From positions 1 through 61,456 of the forward strand of contig NZ_FNEZ01000009.1 in NCBI RefSeq assembly GCF_900100375.1: a stretch of DNA of 61,456 bases, read 5' to 3'. Shown here one piece after another: positions 55,150 through 61,456 of the stretch. The stretch's first letter is position 1. Each line of letters begins with the position of its first letter. This stretch comes from Flavobacterium noncentrifugens. Lineage in GTDB: Bacteria > Bacteroidota > Bacteroidia > Flavobacteriales > Flavobacteriaceae. A program made the position numbers and the translations under genes. The notes under the pieces were generated by a model. The model was given only the letters and a program-made list of their open reading frames with translations. It did not search any database and was not told where the DNA came from.

Positions 55150-56013
55150 ATGGCAAAGAAATCAAAGAAAGCGGCTCAATCGTTGAAAATTCCTAAGTTT
55201 ATTATTGCCTCTGCTAAATTTTTAGCGTTTATTTCACCGAAACTGGCCGTGCTTTTTGCCGCGAGATTATTCACAACCCCGATGAAACACAAGATTCCGA
55301 AACGTGAAATCGAAATGGACGCCAATAGTTTGCAAAAAACGATAAACATTCCTTCTATCCAAAAAGATATTGTTGTTTATAAATACGGAACTTCAGATAA
55401 AAAAACCCTGCTGGTTCACGGTTGGTCAGGGCGCGGCACACAACTCGTGAAATTTGCAGATGAATTGATCAAGCAAGGCTATTCCACCATCAGTTTTGAC
55501 GCGCCTGCCCACGGAAAATCGGAAGGAAAAACCACGATCATGACCGAGTTCATTGAAAGCATCCTCGAAATTGAAAAACAATTCGGCCCGTTTGAAGCAG
55601 CAATCGGCCATTCGCTTGGTGGAATGTCATCGTTAAATGCGGTAAAAAGAGGCTTAAAAATCAATCATCTGGTGACAATTGGAAGCGGCGATATTGTAAG
55701 CGATATTATAGACGATTTTATTTTACAACTCGGATTGAAACACAAATTCAGCGCTTTGCTCCGCGAGCATTTTGAAAAGAAAATACAGCAATCCATGGAC
55801 AGCTATTCTGCGTATATAGCGGCAGGGAAAACCGAAATCCCGGTACTTGTTATTCACGACAACGACGATGAAGATGTTCCTGTAAAAGCCGGGATCCACA
55901 TCCACAAACATCTCAAAAACGGACAACTAATGATCACCAAAGGGCTCGGACACCGCAAAATTCTCGGCAATGACGAAGTGATCCAAAAAACAATCAACTT
56001 TATTAAAAATTAA
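55150..56013 (+). CDS. Alpha/beta hydrolase
   Basis: 287 residues. The fold shows the oxyanion site LVHGWSGRG, the nucleophile elbow GHSLGGMSS (serine near residue 157), the acid in VIHDNDDEDVPV and the histidine in GLGHRKILG, a complete catalytic triad. An N-terminal hydrophobic stretch (FIIASAKFLAFISPKLAVLFAARLF) may be a membrane anchor. It is divergent from glgE and only 3 bp ahead of the msrB pair, so probably co-transcribed with the latter. Substrate unknown. Confidence 0.85.
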   Translation: MAKKSKKAAQSLKIPKFIIASAKFLAFISPKLAVLFAARLFTTPMKHKIPKREIEMDANSLQKTINIPSIQKDIVVYKYGTSDKKTLLVHGWSGRGTQLVKFADELIKQGYSTISFDAPAHGKSEGKTTIMTEFIESILEIEKQFGPFEAAIGHSLGGMSSLNAVKRGLKINHLVTIGSGDIVSDIIDDFILQLGLKHKFSALLREHFEKKIQQSMDSYSAYIAAGKTEIPVLVIHDNDDEDVPVKAGIHIHKHLKNGQLMITKGLGHRKILGNDEVIQKTINFIKN

Positions 56014-56016
56014 ACC

Positions 56017-56517
56017 ATGAAAAAATTAGCATTCTTATTTATGATCCTGTTTTCAATGGCTTCTTGCCAAGGGCAGGAAAAGAAAAAACCCACACCTCCT
56101 GCCACACCAACGCCGCCAACTGGTAAAGTGGTAAAGACAGATGAGGAATGGAAAAAAGTTTTAACGCCGGATCAATATGCGGTTTTGCGCGAAAAAGAAA
56201 CCGAAAGGCCATTTACAGGGGACTATGTCAATACCTTCGAAAAAGGAAAATACGTTTGTGCCGCCTGCGGCAATGTCATTTTCAATTCAGATTCGAAATT
56301 CCATTCGGATTGTGGCTGGCCTTCATTCGACAAAGCCATCAAAGGCTCGGTAAATTATACGACCGACAATACATTCGGAATGTCGCGTACTGAAGTGACC
56401 TGCGCCAAATGCGGCGGACATTTAGGACATGTTTTTGACGATGGCCCGAAAGAAACGACCGGACAACGGTTTTGCACCAATTCGGTTTCCATTAAATTCA
56501 TTCCGGAGAAGAAATAA
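56017..56517 (+). CDS. msrB: Peptide-methionine (R)-S-oxide reductase, lipoprotein form
   Basis: 166 residues. The signal ends in a lipobox MASC (cysteine near residue 17), followed by a proline/lysine linker, then the MsrB domain: VCAACGNVIF and CAKCGGHLGHVFDDG (structural zinc cysteines), and RFCTNSVSIKF carrying the catalytic cysteine. It repairs oxidised methionines outside the inner membrane. It is 3 bp after the hydrolase gene and 22 bp before a cytosolic paralogue. Confidence 0.93.
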   Translation: MKKLAFLFMILFSMASCQGQEKKKPTPPATPTPPTGKVVKTDEEWKKVLTPDQYAVLREKETERPFTGDYVNTFEKGKYVCAACGNVIFNSDSKFHSDCGWPSFDKAIKGSVNYTTDNTFGMSRTEVTCAKCGGHLGHVFDDGPKETTGQRFCTNSVSIKFIPEKK

Positions 56518-56539
56518 TTTCAACCAAAAACAAAACACC

Positions 56540-56929
56540 ATGGATTATCCAATTAAAAAATCAGAAGAAGAATGGAAAGCCGAACTCGGCCCGGAACGTT
56601 ACCGCATTCTTCGTGGAAAAGGCACTGAAATGCCGCATTCCGGAAAATACAATTTAGATTTTGAAAAAGGCACGTATTGCTGCGGAGCCTGCGGCGAACC
56701 TTTATTCGAAAGCAGTTCTAAATTCAATTCAAGCTGTGGCTGGCCTTCATTCGACGAATCCATTCCTGGAAAAGTCGAATATATTAAGGACTCGACGCAC
56801 GGGATGCTGCGTACAGAGATTTTATGTGCAACCTGCGGAAGCCATCTTGGACACGTATTTGATGACGGCCCTACAGAAACCGGAACGCGGTATTGCGTGA
56901 ATTCGCTGTCGGTAGATTTGAAAAAATAG
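56540..56929 (+). CDS. msrB: Peptide-methionine (R)-S-oxide reductase, cytosolic form
   Basis: 129 residues from ATG at 56540 (MDYPIKKSEEEWKAELG). The upstream ATG at 56429 lies in the previous gene and is rejected. Motifs CCGACGEPLF, CATCGSHLGHVFDDG and RYCVNSLSVDL are those of MsrB with zinc cysteines and catalytic cysteine. No signal peptide, so it acts in the cytosol. It pairs with the lipoprotein paralogue in the same operon, probably covering two compartments. Confidence 0.94.
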   Translation: MDYPIKKSEEEWKAELGPERYRILRGKGTEMPHSGKYNLDFEKGTYCCGACGEPLFESSSKFNSSCGWPSFDESIPGKVEYIKDSTHGMLRTEILCATCGSHLGHVFDDGPTETGTRYCVNSLSVDLKK

Positions 56930-56949
56930 CAATCTTAACACAAAACAAG

Positions 56950-56993
56950 AGCGCCCATTTGCGGAAATATATTCTTGTAAATGGGCGCTTTTT
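56950..56993 (+). terminator. Terminator after the msrB pair
   Basis: Perfect stem AGCGCCCATTT / AAATGGGCGCT (56950-56988) with a 17 nt loop followed by a T-run. Confidence 0.8.
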
Positions 56994-57083
56994 GCATCAA
57001 ATGCATTACAATAAAATGTTAACACTCAAAATTATACCGTTTTAAAAGAATACAATACCTTCGCGAAAATAATGAAACGGAAA

Positions 57084-58589
57084 ATGAAAAAAATACTACT
57101 CTGCGCATTGCTCTTCACAGCTTTACAAACATTTGCACAAGCGCCGGCCATTCAATGGCAGAAATGCTATGGCGGAACAGGGAATGAAAATGCAAACAGC
57201 ATCGCCCAAACGAATGATGGTGGATATATTATTGCCGGTTATACCAATTCAACAAATGGAGATGTTGTTTCCAACCACGGCGGCAACGATTATTGGGTTG
57301 TAAAAATTGATAATACCGGAACTATCGAGTGGCAAAAAACCTACGGCGGTACTTTTGACGACCAGGCAAACAGTGTCATTCAAACCACCGACGGCGGTTA
57401 TATCGTGGCAGGTTATTCTGATTCCAATAATGGCGACATTACGAATGACCACGGCGACAAAGATTACTGGATCATAAAGCTTGATGCCGTTGGAACGATT
57501 GAATGGCAGCACAAATACGGTGGCGACGACAAAGAATCGGCTTATGAAATCAGGCAAACTACCGATGGCGGATACATTGTGGCCGGACAAACGTATTCTT
57601 ATGATGGCAATATCAGGGTTGTGAATGGCGATGTGACCAATTTTCACGGATTTATCGACGGCTGGCTTGTAAAGCTTAGCAGCACTGGAGTCCTTGAATG
57701 GGAAAAATCGCTTGGTGCCACCGACGAAGATAATTTTATGACGGTTCAGCAAACTGCCGATGGTGGTTACATTGCAGCCGGTGAACATGCTTATTACGGA
57801 TATTGGGTTGTAAAGTGCAACAGTCTGGGCGCAATTCAGTGGGAATATGCCGATACAGATGGCAACATTGTTCATAGCATCAAACAAACTCCGGATGGCG
57901 GCTACATCGTGACCGGCGATACCATAACACGGATTGGGAATTCGACAGGACATAATTTCGGGGTAACCAAACTGAATGCGCTTGGCGGACTCGAATGGAA
58001 AAAAAGCTACGGCGGCGACGGTTTTTTCGACGTGCCAAGAAGCATCCAGCTTACCCCTGATGGCGGATATATTTTAACCGGCGTGACCAATTCTGACTGG
58101 AGCGGAAACGTTGGCCCAAGCAATGGTTCACAGGATATGTGGGTTTTAAAACTTAGCGAAACCGGCATTTTACAATGGCAAAAATGCCTCGGCGGAACGA
58201 CTTATGACGGCGCAAGTGAAATTCAGCTTACTGCCGATCTTGGTTATATTGTGGCCGGGTTTGCGCAATCCAACAATGGAAATGTGACCGGAAACCACGG
58301 TGCGTCTGATTTTTGGATCGTAAAACTTGCACCCGATAGCCGATTATTGGAAACAGAAAACATCGTAAAGGATCAAAATACGATTTCGTTTTATCCGAAT
58401 CCAGCAAAAGAAAAAATAACATTCACAGAAACTGCAGCAAACGCAACGGTTTTTACAATGATAGGAACAAAAGTCCTTGAAGTTCAAAATACAAAAGAGC
58501 TGAATGTATTAGGCCTTCAAAAAGGAAACTACATGCTGAAAATTACTACCGATAAAGGCACATCTTATAAAAAACTCCTCAAAGAATAA
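57084..58589 (+). CDS. Repeat-rich T9SS cargo protein (DGGYIVAG repeats)
   Basis: 501 residues from the ATG at 57084 (MKKILLCALLFTALQTFAQ, signal peptide); the ATG at 57072 adds four residues and would leave only an 8 nt gap to the -7-like TACCTTCG at 57056. Seven repeats of about 50 residues contain DGGYIVAG or variants, KCYGGTGNENA and WIVKLD, resembling delta-60/PQQ-like propeller units. A type A sorting domain follows (ISFYPNPAKEKITF, LQKGNYMLKI, ending KKLLKE). Secreted, function unknown. Confidence 0.9.
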   Translation: MKKILLCALLFTALQTFAQAPAIQWQKCYGGTGNENANSIAQTNDGGYIIAGYTNSTNGDVVSNHGGNDYWVVKIDNTGTIEWQKTYGGTFDDQANSVIQTTDGGYIVAGYSDSNNGDITNDHGDKDYWIIKLDAVGTIEWQHKYGGDDKESAYEIRQTTDGGYIVAGQTYSYDGNIRVVNGDVTNFHGFIDGWLVKLSSTGVLEWEKSLGATDEDNFMTVQQTADGGYIAAGEHAYYGYWVVKCNSLGAIQWEYADTDGNIVHSIKQTPDGGYIVTGDTITRIGNSTGHNFGVTKLNALGGLEWKKSYGGDGFFDVPRSIQLTPDGGYILTGVTNSDWSGNVGPSNGSQDMWVLKLSETGILQWQKCLGGTTYDGASEIQLTADLGYIVAGFAQSNNGNVTGNHGASDFWIVKLAPDSRLLETENIVKDQNTISFYPNPAKEKITFTETAANATVFTMIGTKVLEVQNTKELNVLGLQKGNYMLKITTDKGTSYKKLLKE

Positions 58590-58615
58590 TCGGCTTCAGC
58601 CAGGAAAAAAATCAA

Positions 58616-58643
58616 GATCCGTCCTAATGGCGGATTTTTTTTA
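58616..58643 (+). terminator. Terminator after the repeat-rich T9SS gene
   Basis: ATCCGTC / TGGCGGAT hairpin with CTAA loop and a long T-run (58618-58643). Confidence 0.75.
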
Positions 58644-58699
58644 TGGATTCGGTATCGCTATAATTTAGAATTATTCCAACCCATTTTCTTCCTAACTTT

Positions 58700-59359
58700 A
58701 TGGATATGGATTTATTTATGGAACACACCGACTGGGCGAAGGCGCTAAAACCGCTGATTGCCAAATACAAAAACGAAAAACACCCCCTCGATTACCATAA
58801 TCTTTACCAGCTTATGGTCATGGTCGTACTCTCTGCGCAGGATTCCGATGCACACATCAACAAGCTTGCTCCTGCCCTTTTTGAAAAATATCCGGATTTG
58901 AAAGCTTTTTCAAAAGTTCAAAAACACGATCTGGAACCGCTGATAGGGAAAGTGCGTGGCTTTGACAAAAAAGCGGGTTGGCTGATTGAAATCGCAAACG
59001 AACTCAAAGACGACAAAAATATTCCAACCAACATGAAAGACCTGGTTGCCTTAAAAGGCATCGGCAGAAAATCTGCAAACGTCATCATGCGCGAAGCAGA
59101 AGTCAAATCCGAAGGCATCATGGTCGACCTGCATGTGCTTCGCGTAGTGCCGCGCCTCGGAATTTCCCAAGCCAAAACCGGAGACAAACTCGAAAAAGAT
59201 TTAATGGCGGTATTGCCGCAGGACTTATGGAGCGACGTTGGGATGGCGATTTCCTTTTTAGGCCGCGAAACGTGCCGCCCTACAAACCCTAAACATTCCG
59301 AATGCATTCTCAGCAAGCATTGTGCGTATTGCAAAGCACACAATCCAGAAAATTGCTAA
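58700..59359 (+). CDS. nth: Endonuclease III-like DNA glycosylase/lyase
   Basis: 219 residues with the helix-hairpin-helix motif LKGIGRKSANVIM, catalytic lysine near 124 and aspartate 143 (VDLHVLRVVPRLG). This is the base excision repair family that removes oxidised pyrimidines. The C-terminal cysteine cluster is C-x9-C-x5-C-x2-C, unlike the canonical C-x6-C-x2-C-x5-C of E. coli Nth, so the iron-sulfur site may differ or be absent. Length normal. Confidence 0.88.
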   Translation: MDMDLFMEHTDWAKALKPLIAKYKNEKHPLDYHNLYQLMVMVVLSAQDSDAHINKLAPALFEKYPDLKAFSKVQKHDLEPLIGKVRGFDKKAGWLIEIANELKDDKNIPTNMKDLVALKGIGRKSANVIMREAEVKSEGIMVDLHVLRVVPRLGISQAKTGDKLEKDLMAVLPQDLWSDVGMAISFLGRETCRPTNPKHSECILSKHCAYCKAHNPENC

Positions 59360-59390
59360 TACAAATCCGTCACAGTACAGATTTTTTTAT

Positions 59391-59492
59391 GGCGTGCCAC
59401 CGTTGCGGAAAGTTTTTCGGAAAATTCAGCATCACATTGCAACGCTGTCGGGCGGTGCGCGGCACCTTGCTTCCATCCCTCACGCAACCGCT
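59391..59492 (+). repeat. GC-rich palindromic intergenic element
   Basis: GC-rich stretch starting GGCGTGCCACC and ending near CATCCCTCACGC. It holds a perfect GGTGC/GCACC hairpin (59454-59466) and a GTTGC/GCAAC pair. It resembles, from memory, a repeated element in Flavobacterium; no second copy is in the window. No gene is supported in 59360-59571. Confidence 0.35.
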
Positions 59493-59571
59493 TCAAACTT
59501 CAACATGCATCCATCATTAAACACCGTCTACTGCAAATAACTACCCGGGGCGCAGCCGCAGCACAAATGCC

Positions 59572-60163
59572 ATGAAAACAATTACACAAATACAACCCAA
59601 TCAATACCGCACTAAAATTTCGGCACTAACCACCCAAAAAACTGTAGCCGAACAGTCGCTGCTGCTCATCAAAACTACTGAGATCCCATTAACCAATTCA
59701 CGCGGAACCCGCAAAACACTATTCGAACTGTTGCAGCCATTGTCAACAAATTCTAGCAACGCTCAAAGCTTCCGGAGTTCCAGAAACCAGCATCAAAACT
59801 GCCGAAGCGCTCAACATCCAGGGAAAACGCGCATTAAAGGTTCATCAGAAAATAAGAGAGAAACCCCAACGATCTCAGCATCACAATAAAGCTCGACCGT
59901 CAGGCCGACTTCTTCCAGGAATTGATTACCTTATTACAATCAATTCCACTTTACAATCCAAACGAAGCAGATTTAAAAACAGCTGCTTTAATTTCTTTGC
60001 GACAACAATTAAATATCGCCAACAAAGCAGTTATCACACCACATACGCCTACAGCAATGCACTGATTTCAAGAGATAAATTGATATACGGCAAGAAAACA
60101 GGAATTTTAGATCTGCCTTATAATGTCAAAAACGATGTTAAGGCACCAAATCAGTGGAATTAG
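59572..60163 (+). pseudogene. Frameshifted remnant of a ~200-residue hypothetical protein
   Basis: Four successive segments in changing frames join into one plausible protein: KTITQIQPNQYRTKIS and RGTRKTLFELLQPL (frame of 59572), LKASGVPETSIKTAEALN from about 59762 (shifted +1), TPTISASQ back in the first frame, then IKLDRQADFFQELITLLQS from about 59886 (third frame), and YSNALISRDKLIYGKKTGIL from about 60044 (second), ending at TAG 60161-60163. At least four frame changes exclude sequencing error alone. It resembles a small flavobacterial family of unknown function that I recall but cannot name. Confidence 0.75.
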
Positions 60164-60256
60164 ATTTACAAGGGCATAAATCATTTAATAAAAAAAGAGT
60201 TTAAAATTTGAGCTCCTTTTTTATGGAACATCTGAACCGTACTCACTTCTATAATT

Positions 60257-60675
60257 TTAAAAGCCCAGTTCATAAACCTGTGGCTGCGGTTTTTCACTCA
60301 AAGCTTTATAAGAATCTTCCAATGCCTTAAAGCTTGCCGGCAAAAAATCGCCACTGCTGTTCCGGGTTTGCAATGCTTTTCTGATTTGGTACCAACCTAC
60401 ATCTGCGTGATTCAGCTTAAATGTTTCGCGAACCGCCCGCACGTCAGTATGTGCAAAATAAGCATGCCATAATTTTTTACCTTTATTAACACCGCTTTTG
60501 CCTCAGCCGAAAGCTTCATTCCTTTTAAATTGCACCATAAAATGACTTTAAAACCGGTCTGTCGCACCTACTTCTTTTCGGTAAACTGAATAAAATGATT
60601 CGCGAGACTCTACTTTCTGTCGTTCCATTCTAGGCCATTTGCACTGGCAGTAAGGTTTCTGCCGTTAAAAAGCAT
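60257..60675 (-). pseudogene. Frameshifted remnant of a ~140-residue hypothetical protein
   Basis: From ATG at 60675 the frame reads MLFNGRNLTASANGLEWNDRK and stops at 60610. Other frames then continue RESFYSVYRKEVGATDRF, GFKVILWCNLKGMKLSAEAKAV, and from about 60480 GKKLWHAYFAHTDVRAVRETF, then FKLNHADVGWYQIRKALQT and the end PQPQVYELGF. The pieces join into one coherent protein broken by at least three frame changes. I cannot assign a function. The last 61 codons (60257-60442) stay open and could be annotated as a short gene. Confidence 0.7.
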
Positions 60676-60731
60676 CCAAAAAGGCAATCACTTTTGAATT
60701 CCTCGGTTAAAGATTCCGATGGCTGTAAAAA

Positions 60732-60971
60732 TTGGTCACGATCGTTGAGCCATGTTTGTTCGAACTGAAAAAACAATATAAACTTGCCAAAGATTTGCAC
60801 GAGTTTAAAAAAAAAACATCCGCACTTCCAGATCCAGAGGAAAAATTGCAGCTAAAGCTCCAGTATTTTGCAGCATATCACTATTGGATAGCATGCTATC
60901 AATGGCATTATCAGTCCACCTTACTTCCATGTAAATCTTTCGTTACAGAGATCGGTGTAATTGCATTTTAA
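60732..60971 (+). CDS. Doubtful short open frame, possibly a gene fragment
   Basis: 79 codons of protein-like composition (FELKKQYKLAKDLHEF, LQLKLQYFAAYHYWIACYQW) in a region otherwise full of broken genes. A run of ten A (around 60811-60820) lies inside it, a common slippage site. No domain recognised; no promoter seen. It may be a fragment of a lost gene or not coding. Confidence 0.25.
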   Translation: MVTIVEPCLFELKKQYKLAKDLHEFKKKTSALPDPEEKLQLKLQYFAAYHYWIACYQWHYQSTLLPCKSFVTEIGVIAF

Positions 60972-61065
60972 AGGTAAATCCCGATCGCTTGGATTTCCAA
61001 TCCGTGCGCCATCAACTGAAAAGCAAAAATATCCGTATCAAAAAGACAGGGAATATATAAAAACA

Positions 61066-61094
61066 AAAACCCCGTTCGTTAGAACAGGGTTTTC
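61066..61094. terminator. Hairpin downstream of the rRNA operon
   Basis: AAAACCC-GTTC / GAAC-GGGTTTT around a GTTA loop, with one mismatch, at 61066-61094. It may back up the rRNA terminator on the minus strand. The 61095-61170 stretch shows no gene. Confidence 0.55.
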
Positions 61095-61171
61095 AAAAGA
61101 CCTGATGGTGTTGGCCCGAATTGAGCGAAGCTAAATGGGACGAATCGAAGGGCGAACACGTGGTTCCAATA

Positions 61172-61203
61172 AAAACAAAAAGCCTGTCTTTTCAGACAGG
61201 CTT
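61172..61203 (-). terminator. rRNA operon terminator after 5S
   Basis: AGCCTGTCT / AGACAGGCT (61181-61202) with TTTC loop, followed by U residues on the minus strand (A-rich 61171-61180). It lies about 10 bp downstream of the 5S 3' end. Confidence 0.8.
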
Positions 61204-61212
61204 CTCTAAAGA

Positions 61213-61320
61213 AAGGCGACGACATACTCTCCCACAAATTGCAGTACCATCTGCGCAGGCGGGCTTAACTTCTCTGTTCGGGATGGGAAGAGGTGAGCCC
61301 CGCCGCAATAACCACCTTAA
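61213..61320 (-). rRNA. rrf: 5S ribosomal RNA
   Basis: The minus strand carries the conserved 5S segments: GGTGGTTATTGCGGCGGGG, CTCTTCCCATCCCGAACAG, GAAGTTAAGCCCGC, CAGATGGTACTGC and TGGGAGAGTATGTCG, over about 108 nt with the terminal helix pairing TTAAGGTGG-type and CGTCGCC-type ends. Exact ends are estimated. 23S should lie beyond the right edge; 61321-61456 is the 23S-5S spacer. Confidence 0.93.
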
Positions 61321-61438
61321 GTCGTTAGTTGCTTTGGGCAACTTGTTTGCAGTTTTGCTTTTAAAAAAGCCAAATACAAACTAATATTATCAACACACTG
61401 GGATAAAGAAATTTTTTAATAAAGAAAGAAAGTTTATT

Positions 61439-61456
61439 CCTGCCCTTTCGGGCAGG
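61439..61456. other. Hairpin in the 23S-5S spacer at the window edge
   Basis: CCTGCCC / GGGCAGG with TTTC loop, perfect, ending at the last base of the window. Probably part of the rRNA precursor processing stem or a spacer hairpin. Confidence 0.5.

Noticed and set aside
57017..57040. Second ECF-type promoter upstream of the repeat-rich T9SS gene
   Set aside because: AAC and CGT are 14 bp apart rather than 16, and the flanks differ from the 40018 site.
61121..61384. An 87-codon plus-strand open frame across the 5S gene
   Set aside because: It overlaps the 5S rRNA and its terminator; the amino acids are translated from structural RNA.

Overview
The window looks like a chromosomal segment of a Flavobacterium-like member of the Bacteroidota. 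Four things point there: several genes end in type IX secretion (T9SS) sorting domains, a PorQ homologue is present, many genes have TAnnTTTG-type -7 promoter elements, and the rRNA-operon terminator and 5S gene have a flavobacterial look. Nearly all genes are ordinary chromosomal genes. I see no prophage, transposase, CRISPR array or tRNA.

Layout. 1-6007 (minus) is the N-terminal ~2,000 codons of a giant secreted mosaic adhesin that runs off the left edge. 6235-7987 is a phosphate-uptake pair (DUF47 regulator and PiT transporter). 8190-14269 holds an acyl-CoA carboxylase beta subunit, an M1 peptidase, a truncated GNAT remnant, MenE, a CPBP membrane protease and an ArsC-family protein. 14364-19288 holds an outer-membrane receptor, a tiny membrane protein, fumarase FumC behind a long structured leader, and a DoxX-like protein. 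19362-27430 is a tandem array of three related leucine-rich-repeat T9SS cargo genes; the third is a clear pseudogene. Then come rpsA (S1), a T9SS type B cargo gene with a start-codon anomaly, a nucleoside permease, cmk, porQ, lon and a fibronectin-type lipoprotein. 40018-42959 is a self-contained ECF-sigma operon with a good candidate autoregulatory promoter, ending in two repeat-rich envelope proteins. 42990-45265 holds an MFS exporter and an M48 peptidase.

45307-55075 is a glucan metabolism cluster on the minus strand: GlgE (maltosyltransferase), maltokinase, an intervening RCC1-repeat T9SS protein, GlgB (branching enzyme) and a GH31 glucosidase. It forms the core of the GlgE route to branched alpha-glucan, with no trehalose synthase in view. 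55150-59359 holds an alpha/beta hydrolase, two MsrB paralogues (one lipoprotein, one cytosolic), a repeat-rich T9SS protein and an endonuclease III. 59360-61060 is a decay zone with at least two frameshifted pseudogenes. The right edge holds the 5S rRNA gene and terminator of an rRNA operon whose 23S gene must lie beyond the window.

Intergenic DNA carries several non-coding elements. One is a ~80 nt structured repeat present twice (17209-17290 plus, 51410-51488 minus). Others are a long imperfect palindrome (47828-47896), a perfect 17 bp inverted repeat at the phosphate operon promoter, and homologous terminators behind each member of the LRR array. The most noteworthy leads are the ECF operon with its own promoter, the dispersed structured repeat, the GlgE cluster interrupted by a surface protein, the eroding LRR array and the start-codon homopolymer at 29655-29661. 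None of these amounts to a proven new system.
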